This document shows positions 46,911 to 59,592 of a stretch of 64,000 bases of DNA, piece by piece. The notes under the pieces were generated by a model. The model searched no databases and was not told where the DNA came from. It saw only the letters and a list, made by a program, of their open reading frames with translations. The translations under genes and the position numbers were made by a program. The DNA is from Streptomyces sp. NBC_00775. GTDB taxonomy: Bacteria; Actinomycetota; Actinomycetes; Streptomycetales; Streptomycetaceae. The stretch is from the NCBI RefSeq assembly GCF_036347135.1, contig NZ_CP108938.1, forward strand, positions 992,001 through 1,056,000, written 5' to 3'. How positions within the stretch are numbered: position 1 is the stretch's first letter; every line of letters begins with the position of its first letter.

Positions 46911-47130
46911 GCCCGCGGTCTCGCACCGCCGCCGAACGGTTCAAAGGGGCGCAGGAACGGCCCGCCGGCCCGCGGTTCGCCCCAACTCGGCGGGCCCCAC
47001 GAGGGGCGGGAAAGCCGAGTCGAATGGCCGCCGCTCGGGCGGTGGGCCGGTGGGTCGCGCGGTAGTACGACACCGCCAGGCAGGGCAGCCCCGCCCTCGG
47101 GGATACGGAGCGAGCCCGGCCGGGGGTGCG
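46911..47130. other. Intergenic region after the KAP protein
   Basis: No gene recognised in the 455-bp gap before icd; very GC-rich. A terminator-like hairpin follows at 47131, and the icd promoter must lie between 47171 and 47365. Confidence 0.5.
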
Positions 47131-49585
<2,455 letters not shown>

Positions 49586-49617
49586 CACACCGTCGGCGGC
49601 CCCCGGGCCACCACCGC

Positions 49618-49650
49618 ACCGCCCCGGCCGGATCTTCCGGCCGGGGCGGT
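49618..49650 (+). terminator. Strong terminator after icd
   Basis: 14-bp perfect arms (49618-49631 and 49637-49650) around the loop ATCTT, 33 bp after the icd stop. Confidence 0.85.
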
Positions 49651-49764
49651 CGTGTTCTCCGGTGACGTCCAACTCACCCGTACGCGCGCAGGGAGGTGAC
49701 AGCGGCGGCCCACCTGGGTGATCAGCGGTGGCGGGCCGGAACAGCCGCTCATAGCTTCGGCAAT

Positions 49765-50829
49765 ATGACCAAACGACAGATGGCCTACCTCGCCTGCACC
49801 GTGGTCGTCGTGGCGTCGGGGCTGGGTGCAGCCCCGTCCGCCGACCACCAGACGGTGCACTTGGTGAACCCCGGCGAGTCGATCCAGAAGGCCGTGAACT
49901 CCGCGCGACCGGGGGACACCGTGTTCCTCTCCCCCGGCACCTACCACGAGAGCGTCCGCATCACGGTGCCGAACCTGACCCTGCGGGGCTCCGGCGCCCA
50001 GTACACCGTCATCGTGCCGGGCGCCGCCACCGCCGACAGCACGTGCGCCAAGGCCGGCAACGGCATTTGCGTGACGGGGACGGACAAGAGTCCCGTCAAG
50101 GGCGTCACCGTACGCTCACTGACCCTCAGAGGCTTCACCAAGCAGGGCCTGTGGGCGTCGGGGACCGATGGGCTGACGGTCCAGGGCGTGACGTCCGAGA
50201 AGAACGGCCAGTGGGGCCTCGCCCAGGAGAGGTCCGTGCGCGGGGTGTTCCGCCACAACCTCGCCCAGAACAACGGCGACGCCGGCCTGTTCCTCTCCAA
50301 CACGGTCGACACCGAGGAGGGAGCCCGGGACGCCAAGGGGACCGTGGTCAGTCACAACCGTCTGGCCGGCAACCGGATCGGCGTCACGGTGCGACGGCTG
50401 CGGAACCTGACCGTCGATCACAACGAGGCGACCGGCAACTGCACCGCGGTGTTCATCGTGGGTGACGAGAACAAGCCGCGCGTCGGGGCACTGAGCGTGC
50501 GCCGCAACTACATCCACGCCAACAACAAGCTCTGTCCCAAGACCGCCCGGCTGCCCTTCCTGCAGGGCTCCGGCATCGTCCTCACCGGCGCCGAGGACGC
50601 GAAGGTGACGGAGAACAGGGTCGAGGACAACGCGGGCACCTCCCCGCTGTCGGGCGGCATCGTGCTGTTCAAGAGCTTCGTGGGCGCCCTCAGCCAGCAC
50701 AACGAGATCCGCGACAACGTGCTGGCGCGCAACAGCCCGGCCGATCTGGCCAACCGTGACACCACCGGCAAGGGCAACACATTCCACGGCAACACGTGCG
50801 CGGTCTCCCAGCCCGCCGGAATGTGCTGA
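49765..50829 (+). CDS. Exported right-handed parallel beta-helix protein
   Basis: 354 residues. A short signal sequence (KRQMAYLACTVVVVASGLGAAPSA) is followed by a pectin-lyase-like start (VNPGESIQKAVNSARPGDTVFLSPGTY) and then repeated strands with Asn ladders (HNLAQNNGDAGLFLS, HNRLAGNRIGVTV, HNEATGNCTAVFI, ENRVEDN). Four Cys suggest disulfides. Catalytic residues were not identified; related proteins bind or cut polysaccharides, and NosD-like CASH proteins are another option. It precedes the O-methyltransferase by 54 bp and may be transcribed with it. Confidence 0.85.
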   Translation: MTKRQMAYLACTVVVVASGLGAAPSADHQTVHLVNPGESIQKAVNSARPGDTVFLSPGTYHESVRITVPNLTLRGSGAQYTVIVPGAATADSTCAKAGNGICVTGTDKSPVKGVTVRSLTLRGFTKQGLWASGTDGLTVQGVTSEKNGQWGLAQERSVRGVFRHNLAQNNGDAGLFLSNTVDTEEGARDAKGTVVSHNRLAGNRIGVTVRRLRNLTVDHNEATGNCTAVFIVGDENKPRVGALSVRRNYIHANNKLCPKTARLPFLQGSGIVLTGAEDAKVTENRVEDNAGTSPLSGGIVLFKSFVGALSQHNEIRDNVLARNSPADLANRDTTGKGNTFHGNTCAVSQPAGMC

Positions 50830-50883
50830 CCGGCCCGCTCCCGAGTCCCCCCACACAGCACGACAGCAGAAGCGAGGCAACAG

Positions 50884-51930
50884 ATGACGACCGTTGACCC
50901 GGTGACGAGAGTGGATGCGGCTCCCCCGCCGCCCATGCGGCTGAGGGAGCTGGTCTTCGGAGCGGCGGTCGCCGCCGCCGTACGCGCGGCAGCCCGCCTG
51001 GGTGTGGCCGACGCCCTGACAGAAACGCCCATGAGCGTGGAGGATCTGGCGGCGGCGGTGAAGACCCAGCCGAAGACCCTGCGGCGGCTGCTGCGCGCGC
51101 TGTCCTGCCGGGAAGTCTTCACGGAGCTCCCGGACGGCAGCTTCGCGCATACGGAGATGTCCCGGCTGCTCCGCGAGGACGATCCGCACAGCCTGCGGTA
51201 CATCGCCCTGTGGTGCACCGAGCCGTGGACGTGGAACGTCTGGCCGAAGCTCGACGAGGCGGTGCGCTCCGGCCGGAACGTCTTCGAGGACGTGTACGAG
51301 CGGGAGTTCTTCGACTATCTCAACGAAGAGGCCCCGGAATCGGCGTACGTGTTCAACCGGGCCATGACGACGTCCAGCGAGCAGTCCGCGCGGGACGTCG
51401 CGAACCTTCTCGAACTGCGGGGCGTGTCCTCGGTCGCGGACATCGGGGGCGGCCAGGGACAGGTCCTGGTCAGCCTGCTGGAGAAGCACCCCGGGATGCA
51501 CGGCACGCTGCTCGATCTGCCGGGAGTGGTGCAGAACGCCGATCCGCGCCTGCGGAAGGGCGGTTCGCTGGCCGAGCGGGTGCGCATCGTGCCCGGGGAC
51601 TGCCGCGAGGACATCCCGGTCCAGGCGGATGTGTACATCATCAAGAACATCCTGGAGTGGGACGACGACAGCACCCGCAGGGCGCTGGCGAACGTCCGCA
51701 AGGCCGCACGGCCCGGTGCCCGTGTCGTCGTCATCGAGAACCTGGTGGACGACACCCCGTCGATGAGGTTCACCACGGCCATGGACCTGCTGCTGCTCCT
51801 CAATGTCGGCGGTGCGAAGCACACCCGGCAGAGCATGGTCGACCGGCTGACGGACGCGGGGCTCGTCATCGACGAGTTCCGTCCGGTCAACGCGTATCTG
51901 CACGCCTTCGAGTGCACGATCCCGGGCTAG
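50884..51930 (+). CDS. SAM-dependent O-methyltransferase (polyketide-type)
   Basis: 348 residues. An N-terminal winged-helix dimerisation domain (AVRAAARLGVADALTETPMSVEDLAAAVKTQPKTLRRLLRAL) and a Rossmann domain with the SAM motif SVADIGGGQGQVLVSLLEKHPGMHGTLLDLPGVV. The IKNILEWDDDSTRRALANVRKA segment holds the place of the catalytic base. It matches the O-methyltransferases that tailor aromatic polyketides, and it lies next to the spore-pigment genes in convergent orientation, so methylation of the pigment is likely. Confidence 0.9.
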   Translation: MTTVDPVTRVDAAPPPPMRLRELVFGAAVAAAVRAAARLGVADALTETPMSVEDLAAAVKTQPKTLRRLLRALSCREVFTELPDGSFAHTEMSRLLREDDPHSLRYIALWCTEPWTWNVWPKLDEAVRSGRNVFEDVYEREFFDYLNEEAPESAYVFNRAMTTSSEQSARDVANLLELRGVSSVADIGGGQGQVLVSLLEKHPGMHGTLLDLPGVVQNADPRLRKGGSLAERVRIVPGDCREDIPVQADVYIIKNILEWDDDSTRRALANVRKAARPGARVVVIENLVDDTPSMRFTTAMDLLLLLNVGGAKHTRQSMVDRLTDAGLVIDEFRPVNAYLHAFECTIPG

Positions 51931-51947
51931 CCCGGGAGACCCGGTAA

Positions 51948-51998
51948 AACCCGAGGCCGCCGGCTCCGCGTTCTGCGCGGGGTCGGCGGCCTCGGGTT
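51948..51998. terminator. Bidirectional terminator between methyltransferase and cyclase
   Basis: 15-bp perfect arms AACCCGAGGCCGCCG / CGGCGGCCTCGGGTT (51948-51962, 51984-51998), with A's on one side and T's on the other, between convergent stops. Confidence 0.85.
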
Positions 51999-52015
51999 GT
52001 GTCCCGGCGCTCGCT

Positions 52016-52348
52016 TCAGGAGGCGGCGTCGCGCTCCCAGCGGTAGAAGCAGTGCGCCATGGCGTCCTTGGGGCTGCGCCAGGTCTGCGGGTCGTACGCG
52101 CTGACGTACGCCGAGAGTTCCTCGCTGATGCTGCGGAACTCGGGATGCCCGGCCACCTTCGCGATGGCGGGCGCCGGGTCCTGGTCGGCTTCGATGAGGT
52201 GCATATACACGTCACCGAACTGGAAGAGGCTGCGCCGCTTGACGCCGATCAGGTGCGGGAGTTCGCCGCGGTCGGAGGCGGCGAACACGTCAGCGATCGC
52301 CGGGGCCGAGTCGGGCGCCATGCGGGCGACGATCAGGGCGTGGTGCAT
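52016..52348 (-). CDS. TcmI-type polyketide cyclase (WhiE ORFVII-like)
   Basis: 110 residues of the small ferredoxin-fold (ABM-like) polyketide cyclase family. HHALIVARMAPDSAPAIADVFAASDRGELPHLIGVKRRSLFQFGDVYMHLIE matches TcmI and WhiE ORFVII, and the late FYRWERD is typical. It catalyses a late ring closure of the aromatic polyketide. Last gene of the pigment operon, 24 bp after the aromatase/cyclase. Confidence 0.92.
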   Translation of the reverse strand: MHHALIVARMAPDSAPAIADVFAASDRGELPHLIGVKRRSLFQFGDVYMHLIEADQDPAPAIAKVAGHPEFRSISEELSAYVSAYDPQTWRSPKDAMAHCFYRWERDAAS

Positions 52349-52372
52349 CGGGTGTCCTTCCTGAGCCGGGGG

Positions 52373-53108
<736 letters not shown>

Positions 53109-53134
53109 GTGTGTGTTCTCCTTCCCGCCCGGTC

Positions 53135-54382
53135 CTACCGGGCGGATTCGCTGCCGCGGCGCACTACCAGCGCCGCGTTGGAGCCCATGAGTCCCCTGCT
53201 GAGGACCAGGGCCGTGTGCAGCTCGGCGGGGCGAGCGCTCGACATCACCAGGTCGAGGTCGTGGCAGATGTCGAACACGTTGGGGGTGGGGGGTACCTGG
53301 CCGTTCTCCATGGCGAGCACCGCGGCCGCGGTGTCCAGCACGGGTGCCGCGCAGTAGGTCCGTCCGATTCCGGTCTTGGGCGCGGTGACGGGTACGCGGG
53401 TGCCGTGCGCGCCCAGGGCATCGGCGATGGCCAGTGCTTCGGCGCGGTCCGCCTCCGGTACGCCCAGGGCGTCGGCGAACACGACGTCGATCTCCTCCGG
53501 GGCACAGCCGGCCTCGTCGAGGGCGCCCCGGATCGCGTGGGCGAGCCCCTCTCTGGACCGCTCCCAGCGGGAGGCGCCGGTGAACGTCGCGGCATGGCCG
53601 GCCACGGTGGCCCGGATGGCCGCACCGCGCTCGCGGGCGCGGTTCTCGTCCTCGACGACGAGCATGGCGCCGCCCTCCCCGGGAGCGAAGCCGCAGGCTC
53701 CCGCGGTGAAGGGCCGGTAGGCGCGGTCGGGGTCCTCGACGGTGCTGAGCTCGGGGTAGCCGAGCTGGCACACCATCGAGTACGGGGCGAGGGGCGCCTC
53801 CGCGGCTCCGACGAGCACCGCGCCGGTTCCGCGCCGTACGTCCCGGGCGGCGTGCGCGATGGCGTCCAGGCCACCCGCCTCGTCGCTCGCGACCACTCCG
53901 CAGGGCCCTTTGAAGCCGCCCCGGATGGAGATCTGTCCGGTGCTGGCGGCGTAGAACCAGGCGATGGACTGGTACGGGCCGACGTACCGGGAGCCCTGGC
54001 CCCACAGCTTCTGGAGTTCCCGCTGGCCGAACTCGCCGCCGCCGGACCCGGCCGCGGTGACGACGCCGATGTCGTACGGGTCGTCGAGGTCACCGCCGCC
54101 GAGGCCGGCGTCGTCGAGGGCGAGGACGGTGGCGGCCATCGCGAAGTGGCTGAAGCGGTCCGTCTGGACCAGGAACCGCTCCTCGATGAGGGCCGCGGCG
54201 TCGAAGGACCGGACTTCGCCCGCGACACGGAGCGGCAGGTGCTCGCATCCCTCGCGGGTGATCCGGTCCAGGACGCCGAGGCCTTCCCTGATGGACTTCC
54301 AGTACGCGTCGGCGCGCAGTCCGTTGGGCGCGATCACACCGATGCCGGTGAGGGCCGCGCGCCGGGGGCGCTGATTGCTCAT
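53135..54382 (-). CDS. Ketosynthase beta / chain length factor (WhiE ORFIV-like)
   Basis: 415 residues with ketosynthase fold. Where KSalpha has its catalytic Cys, this protein has Glu168 ([12 protein letters not shown]); most chain length factors have Gln there. It forms the heterodimer with KSalpha and sets chain length. [22 protein letters not shown] and [15 protein letters not shown] are family segments. The ATG overlaps the KSalpha stop by four bases (ATGA), enforcing equal translation. Confidence 0.93.
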   Translation of the reverse strand: MSNQRPRRAALTGIGVIAPNGLRADAYWKSIREGLGVLDRITREGCEHLPLRVAGEVRSFDAAALIEERFLVQTDRFSHFAMAATVLALDDAGLGGGDLDDPYDIGVVTAAGSGGGEFGQRELQKLWGQGSRYVGPYQSIAWFYAASTGQISIRGGFKGPCGVVASDEAGGLDAIAHAARDVRRGTGAVLVGAAEAPLAPYSMVCQLGYPELSTVEDPDRAYRPFTAGACGFAPGEGGAMLVVEDENRARERGAAIRATVAGHAATFTGASRWERSREGLAHAIRGALDEAGCAPEEIDVVFADALGVPEADRAEALAIADALGAHGTRVPVTAPKTGIGRTYCAAPVLDTAAAVLAMENGQVPPTPNVFDICHDLDLVMSSARPAELHTALVLSRGLMGSNAALVVRRGSESAR

Positions 54383-55647
54383 CGTGTCCTCCCGCCCGGC
54401 CTGGTCAGCAGGACCGCGGACTGGAAACCGCCGAATCCGCTGCCCACGGAGAGCACGTTCCTCAGCTTCCGCGGGCGTGCGGTGCGCGGCACGTAGTCCA
54501 GGTCGCACTCGGGGTCGGGGGTCTCGTAGTTCGCCGTCGGCGGTACCACCTGGTGCTTGAGAGCAAGCACGCAGGCGACGACCTCGATCGCGCCGATCGC
54601 GCCCAGCGAGTGCCCCACCATGGATTTGATGGAGCTCATGGGCGTGTCGTAGGCGTGGGCGCCCAGGGACCGCTTCACCGCGGCGGTCTCGTGCCGGTCG
54701 TTCTGTCGGGTGCCCGAGCCGTGCGCGTTGACGTAGTCGATCAGCGTGGGGTCGAGGCGGGCCTGGTCGAGCGTGGTGTCGATCGCCCGGGCCATCTCCA
54801 GCCCCTCACCGGTCAGACCGGTCATGTGGTAGGCGTTGCCGTAGGTGGCGTAGCCGCTGATCTCGCAGTAGATGTGCGCGCCGCGGGCTCGGGCGTGCTC
54901 GTACTCCTCCAGGACCAGCACCGCGGCGCCCTCGCCCATGACGAAGCCGTTGCGGTGGGCGTCGAAGGGCTTGGAGGCGTGCTCGGGGTCGTCGTTGTTG
55001 GGGGATGTGGCCTTGATGGCGTCGAAGCAGGCCATGGTGATCGGTGATATCGGCGAGTCCGACGCCCCGGCGATGCAGACGTCCGCCCGGCCTTCCTCGA
55101 TGGTGTGGAAGGCGTAGCCGACCGCGTCGAGTCCGGAGGTGCAGCCGGTGGAGACGGTCTGCACCGGTCCCTGGGCACCGAACTGCTCGGCGACGACCGA
55201 GGCGAGCGTGCTGGGCGAGAACGCCATGTGCAGTTGGGGGTCGGCCGCGTGGTGGTCCACGTCCCACCGCCGGCCGCCCTCACTGACCAGGACGTAGTCG
55301 TGTTCCAGGCGGGTGGTACCGCCGACGGCGCTGCCCAGGGATACTCCGATCCGCCAGGGGTCTTCCCTGTCGGCGTCGAGTCCGGAGTCGCGTACGGCTT
55401 CACCGGCGGCGACCACGGCGAACTGGATGTACCGGTCGGCGTGTTCGCTCAGCTCCGGGTCCAGGCCGTGCGCGAGCGGGTCGAAGTCGCATTCGGCGGC
55501 TATGCGCGAGCGCAGGCCCGCCGGATCGAACAGCGTGATGCCGCGGGTCGCGGTACGGCCGCCTGCGAGGAGGTCCCAGAACGCCTCCGCCCCGGTGCCG
55601 CCCGGAGCGACCACACCGATACCGGTGACGGCCACCCGCCGGGTCAC
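54379..55647 (-). CDS. Ketosynthase alpha (WhiE ORFIII-like)
   Basis: 422 residues. The active-site Cys is Cys169 in [17 protein letters not shown]; the two His are in [13 protein letters not shown] and [15 protein letters not shown]. Minimal-PKS condensing enzyme that elongates malonyl units on the ACP. The GTG start overlaps the cupin stop (GTGA) and the stop overlaps the KSbeta start (ATGA), so three genes are translationally coupled. Confidence 0.96.
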   Translation of the reverse strand: MTRRVAVTGIGVVAPGGTGAEAFWDLLAGGRTATRGITLFDPAGLRSRIAAECDFDPLAHGLDPELSEHADRYIQFAVVAAGEAVRDSGLDADREDPWRIGVSLGSAVGGTTRLEHDYVLVSEGGRRWDVDHHAADPQLHMAFSPSTLASVVAEQFGAQGPVQTVSTGCTSGLDAVGYAFHTIEEGRADVCIAGASDSPISPITMACFDAIKATSPNNDDPEHASKPFDAHRNGFVMGEGAAVLVLEEYEHARARGAHIYCEISGYATYGNAYHMTGLTGEGLEMARAIDTTLDQARLDPTLIDYVNAHGSGTRQNDRHETAAVKRSLGAHAYDTPMSSIKSMVGHSLGAIGAIEVVACVLALKHQVVPPTANYETPDPECDLDYVPRTARPRKLRNVLSVGSGFGGFQSAVLLTRPGGRTR

Positions 55648-56126
55648 TTTATGGCCCCACTTCGCTCGGACGGCTGTCCGTGGTCCGGCGCGGACAGGTC
55701 CGCCCCGGCGGTGGCGAACTCGGGGCCGGGCGCGGTGTCGTCGGTCACCTCCGTGTCGACGTGGCCGAGGCTCGGACGCGGGGCGAGCGGGCCCAGGTGG
55801 AAGACCATGCGGGCTTCCGTGTCGCCGATGTTGCGGAAGCGGTGCCGCATGTTGATCGGGATCAAGAGGCCCTGATCGGGCTTGAGCCCGTACGTGTCGC
55901 CGTCCAGGTCCACTTCGAGCGCGCCGGTGACGACGTACACGAACTCCTCGGAGTACGGGTGGTAGTGCTCGCCGATGCGCTCGCCGGGCTGGACGATGGC
56001 CAGGCCCATGAAGCCGCTGGTGGAACCCGCGGTGGCGGGCGTGAGCATGGCCCGCAGGTCACCTCCGCGCCTGCGGTTGGGTTCCGTCTCGCTCAGGTCC
56101 ACGATGCGTGGATGCTTCTTGAACAT
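55644..56126 (-). CDS. Cupin protein of the spore-pigment cluster (WhiE ORFII-like)
   Basis: 160 residues. The cupin metal motifs are [21 protein letters not shown] (G-x-H-x-H...E) and [20 protein letters not shown] (H). It matches the small cupin conserved in whiE-type clusters, whose exact step in pigment formation is not settled. GGAGGT lies before the ATG. A Pro/Asp-rich tail of about 35 residues overlaps the start of KSalpha. Confidence 0.92.
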   Translation of the reverse strand: MFKKHPRIVDLSETEPNRRRGGDLRAMLTPATAGSTSGFMGLAIVQPGERIGEHYHPYSEEFVYVVTGALEVDLDGDTYGLKPDQGLLIPINMRHRFRNIGDTEARMVFHLGPLAPRPSLGHVDTEVTDDTAPGPEFATAGADLSAPDHGQPSERSGAIK

Positions 56127-56195
56127 GGTTGATACCTCCGGGTGTGGCAGTGACGTCCGGGTGAGACGGCCCCGGTCAGGGGCCGTCGTGGTCCG

Positions 56196-57320
56196 TCAGG
56201 AATCCGTCGAGCTGCGGTCGGTGATGGGCATCATGTCGGCGTGCGACAGGAGGCGGTTGATGTTGCGTTCCGTCTCCAGGGAGCCCTCGACGCCGATCGC
56301 GGCACCATCGAGGAGGCGCTCCAGCTCCGCGGCCTTCTTGCGGCCGCTGAGGCCGAGGGAGGCGACGGGGTCGAGGTCGAGCTCGCCCGTGATGTCGATG
56401 AGGCGCACCACGATGTCGTCGCGCTGGAAGACCGTGCTGCCGTACACCGGGCTCTTCGGGTCCTCCGCCGCGGCCTCGTCCTGATGGGCGAGCAACCGGG
56501 CCAGCTCCATACCGCAGCCCGCTCTGGCCGGGTAGTAGAGCGCGTGACGCCGCAGGTCGGCGGGTGCCTTACGGCCGGACACCACATGGTGCACGGCCGG
56601 GAGCGCGGCCCGGGTGAAGAAGACCCGCGCCGAATCGCCGTCGGTCAGGTCCCGGTCCTGCTCCAGGTACGGGTTGATGGCCTCTTCGACCGCCCGCACC
56701 TCGGGCTGGCGCGCCACGTGGCGCAGTGCCGCGAGCAGGTCGCCCTCCACTTCGACGGCCCGCACGACGCGGTTGCCGTGCATGAAGAGCGAGGTACGGC
56801 GCAGCTTCGTGGTGTCGTCGACCTGGGCCTGGGGTGACTTGTACCCGGCCAGGATCTCCGCGACCTTCGACTCGGAGCCCGGCTTGACGGTGAACGTGAG
56901 GGCGTGGCGTGCCACACCGTCACCCACGCGGGCCTCCACCTGCATCGCCGACCTGGCCGATTCCGGCGTGAGCGGCTGAGCGGGGGTCGTCTCCCGGAGG
57001 ATGCTGTAGCGCATCGACCGGGTGTCGCGGACGCAGCTGTGCATCGGCCGGACCGTTTCGACGTGCTCCTCGCTGTTCACCCACGCGAGGAAGGGCGGTG
57101 CGCTCTCCCACTCGCTGGTGATGAGCCACTGCGAGGGGTTCTCGATCGACTGGCAGAGCTGGTCACTGAGGTGACCGGGGACCGACGCGACCTGATTGCG
57201 CATGTGCTCGTACGCGTCGAGGAATTGCTGCTGGGCTCCTTCGTACAGATCGAGCAGCAGGATCACCCGCAGCCTGGAACCGTCGAATGCCGACTGCGAT
57301 ATGCGTCCCGAGATGGTCAT
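56196..57320 (-). CDS. SchA/CurD-like protein (WhiE ORFI-like)
   Basis: 374 residues. An N-terminal ABM-like half (VILLLDLYEGAQQQFLDAYEHMRNQVASVPGHLSDQLCQS) and a C-terminal SchA/CurD domain with repeated ABM-like units (RHALTFTVKPGSESKVAEILAGYKSP; RHALYYPARAGCGMELARLLAHQDE). It is the first gene of the minus-strand pigment operon in whiE order. Role unproved, probably in chain modification or pigment maturation. The ATG at 57320 has GAGGAGAGG upstream. Confidence 0.88.
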   Translation of the reverse strand: MTISGRISQSAFDGSRLRVILLLDLYEGAQQQFLDAYEHMRNQVASVPGHLSDQLCQSIENPSQWLITSEWESAPPFLAWVNSEEHVETVRPMHSCVRDTRSMRYSILRETTPAQPLTPESARSAMQVEARVGDGVARHALTFTVKPGSESKVAEILAGYKSPQAQVDDTTKLRRTSLFMHGNRVVRAVEVEGDLLAALRHVARQPEVRAVEEAINPYLEQDRDLTDGDSARVFFTRAALPAVHHVVSGRKAPADLRRHALYYPARAGCGMELARLLAHQDEAAAEDPKSPVYGSTVFQRDDIVVRLIDITGELDLDPVASLGLSGRKKAAELERLLDGAAIGVEGSLETERNINRLLSHADMMPITDRSSTDS

Positions 57321-57577
57321 CCGGCACACCTCTCCTCTTCTTCCACAGAAGGTCAGGAAACGACCGCCGTGTCCGAAAGGCCGGGGTCGCCATGTGCCGA
57401 TCGTTGACGGGAGCCCGGATGCGCGCGAGCCCCACGGGGCGGACGAGTGAACCGCGTGCCATCCGGGTGCCCCGAGCGCGCGAACCGGTCCACACAGGGC
57501 ATGGAACCTGGTGGCCGTTCAAGTCGGCCGGGCATCCCATTCCTGACTCACGTCGCAGGTGACGCTGGAGGCAAGCA
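57321..57577. promoter_or_regulatory. Divergent promoter region of the spore-pigment operon and monooxygenase
   Basis: 257 bp between the two divergent starts. In whiE clusters this gap carries developmentally controlled promoters in both directions. I could not pick out a convincing -35/-10 pair, which fits dependence on a sporulation sigma factor. Confidence 0.5.
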
Positions 57578-59380
57578 ATGAACCGATTGAAAGAGGCCGG
57601 CGAGGTCGGTCACCACACGCCCGTCCTCATCGTCGGCGGCTCTCTGGTGGGCCTGTCCACCTCCCTGTTCCTGGGGCGACTCGGCGTGCCGCACATGCTC
57701 GTCGAGCGCCACTCGGGCACCTCGATCCATCCGCGCGGACGCGGAAACAACGTGCGCACGATGGAGTTGTTCCGGGTGGCCGGGGCTCAGCGGCGCATCG
57801 AGGAGGCCGCGTCGGTCCTGGCCGAGAACCACGGCATCCTCCAGACGCCGACCCTGGTGGGCGATGCCGGCGAATGGCTGTTCAAGGAGATCGACCCCGG
57901 CGGCGGTCTGGCCCGCTTCAGCCCCAGCGCCTGGTGTCTGTGCAGCCAGAACGACCTGGAGCCGGTGCTGCTGGAGACCGCGCGCGAGCTGGGCGGAGAT
58001 CTGCGGTTCCACACGGAGCTGATGTCGTTCGAGCAGGACTCCCAGGGGGTGACCGCGCAGGTCAAGAGCCGGGACACCGGCGAGCACAGCACCATCCGCG
58101 CGGATTACCTCGTCGCGGCGGACGGTCCGCGCAGCCCCATCCGCGAGCGGCTCGGCATCGGGCAGACCGGACCGGGCGACCTCTTCCACAACGTGAGCGT
58201 CACCTTCACCTCCCGCGGCCTCGCGGACGTCGTCGGTGACCGGCGCTTCATCGTCTGCTACCTGACCAATCCGGAGGCCGACGGGGCCCTGCTGCCGGTC
58301 GACAACAAGGAGCACTGGGTGTTCCACGCTCCCTGGCACCCCGAGCACGGCGAAACCCTGGAGGAGTTCACCGACGAGCGGTGCGAGGAACACATCCGGC
58401 GAGCCGTGGGCGTACCCGACCTCGATGTGCGGATCACCGGCAGGGCCGCCTGGCACGCCGCCGAGCGGGTCGCCGAACGGTACGCGGACGGCAGGGTGTT
58501 CCTGGCCGGCGACTCGGCCCACGAGATGTCCCCCACCGGGGCGTTCGGCTCCAACACCGGTATCCAGGACGCGCACAACCTCGCCTGGAAGCTGGCCGCC
58601 GTGGTGGGCGGCTGGGCCGGCCCCGGACTGCTGAAGTCCTACGACGCGGAGCGCCGCCCGGTCGCGGAGGCAACCAGCGCACGCGCCTCGTCGCGCTCGG
58701 TCGAGCACAGCCACCCCGGGTACACGCCCGGCCCCGAAGCCGGCAGGCCTGGCGGACCCGGTGGATCCGGTGTCACCGGCGGCCCCGGCCGACCTGGGGG
58801 ACCCGGTGGCCCCGGGGCACCTGGTGCCGCCGGCGGCCCTGGTGGCCCCGGCCGACCCGGTGGCCCCGGCGGCGGTCCTGGCGGTCCTGGCGGCCCCGGT
58901 GGCAAGGGCGGAATCCTGAACGTGGCGCTGGGCTACCGCTATCCGCGCGGCGCGGTCCTCGGCGCCGATCAGACGATGCCGGTCGTGCCCGAGGGCATGC
59001 GGTTGACGGGCGAGCCCGGGAGCCGGGCACCCCACATGTGGCTGACCGACGCGGGCGCCCGGATCTCCACCCTCGACCTGTACGAGCGGTCCCTGGTGCT
59101 GCTGAGCTGCGCGGACGGCGCCGGCGGGTGGCACGCCGCGGCGAAGGCGGTCGCGAAACAGCTCTCCGTGCCGCTCGACTCGTACCGGGTCGGCAGCGGG
59201 TCCGACGCGGAGCTGTCCCCCGCGAGCGAGATGGACTGGGCGGAGGTCCACGGCGTCACCGCGGACGGTGCGGTGCTGGTCCGCCCCGACGGATTCGTCG
59301 CCTGGAGGTCCGAAGGGGCTTCAGCTGATCCCACCACGGCGTTGCGGGAGGCCCTCGAGGCGGTCCTGGACCGGCGCTGA
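57578..59380 (+). CDS. FAD-dependent polyketide hydroxylase with collagen-like insert (WhiE ORFVIII-like)
   Basis: 600 residues. FAD site [22 protein letters not shown], the ribityl-binding [13 protein letters not shown], the DG motif [15 protein letters not shown] and the [29 protein letters not shown] segment mark a group A aromatic hydroxylase. Residues about 388-446 form some 19 Gly-x-y triplets rich in Pro, with one register slip, between the substrate domain and the thioredoxin-like C-terminal domain ([13 protein letters not shown] onward). It hydroxylates the pigment polyketide. Divergent from the operon, as in S. coelicolor whiE. Confidence 0.93.
   Translation: MNRLKEAGEVGHHTPVLIVGGSLVGLSTSLFLGRLGVPHMLVERHSGTSIHPRGRGNNVRTMELFRVAGAQRRIEEAASVLAENHGILQTPTLVGDAGEWLFKEIDPGGGLARFSPSAWCLCSQNDLEPVLLETARELGGDLRFHTELMSFEQDSQGVTAQVKSRDTGEHSTIRADYLVAADGPRSPIRERLGIGQTGPGDLFHNVSVTFTSRGLADVVGDRRFIVCYLTNPEADGALLPVDNKEHWVFHAPWHPEHGETLEEFTDERCEEHIRRAVGVPDLDVRITGRAAWHAAERVAERYADGRVFLAGDSAHEMSPTGAFGSNTGIQDAHNLAWKLAAVVGGWAGPGLLKSYDAERRPVAEATSARASSRSVEHSHPGYTPGPEAGRPGGPGGSGVTGGPGRPGGPGGPGAPGAAGGPGGPGRPGGPGGGPGGPGGPGGKGGILNVALGYRYPRGAVLGADQTMPVVPEGMRLTGEPGSRAPHMWLTDAGARISTLDLYERSLVLLSCADGAGGWHAAAKAVAKQLSVPLDSYRVGSGSDAELSPASEMDWAEVHGVTADGAVLVRPDGFVAWRSEGASADPTTALREALEAVLDRR
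58742..58914 (+). repeat. Collagen-like G-x-y repeat inside the hydroxylase gene
   Basis: Reiterated GGYGGHCCY-type codons produce Gly-Gly-Pro, Gly-Arg-Pro and Gly-Ala-Pro triplets. The repeat stays in frame and the flanking domains are intact. Confidence 0.85.
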
Positions 59381-59398
59381 ACACTCCGCACCACCCTC

Positions 59399-59434
59399 CA
59401 GAGGCCGTATCGGTGTTTTCCGATACGGCCTCTG
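59399..59434 (+). terminator. Terminator after the hydroxylase gene
   Basis: 15-bp perfect arms (59399-59413, 59420-59434) with loop TGTTTT, 18 bp after the stop. Confidence 0.85.
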
Positions 59435-59592
59435 ACCTGCGCCGTGGAAGCGATCGACGGCAGAGCACACATCACCCATTCGGCCCAGTCCCGTTTGCGA
59501 CCCCACCCCGGGGACCCTAGAACGGGAGGGGAGAATTTCACCCATTTGGGCTCACATCTTCCGCAGTTCCCTCTCGGAGAGAAGGTCCGCTC

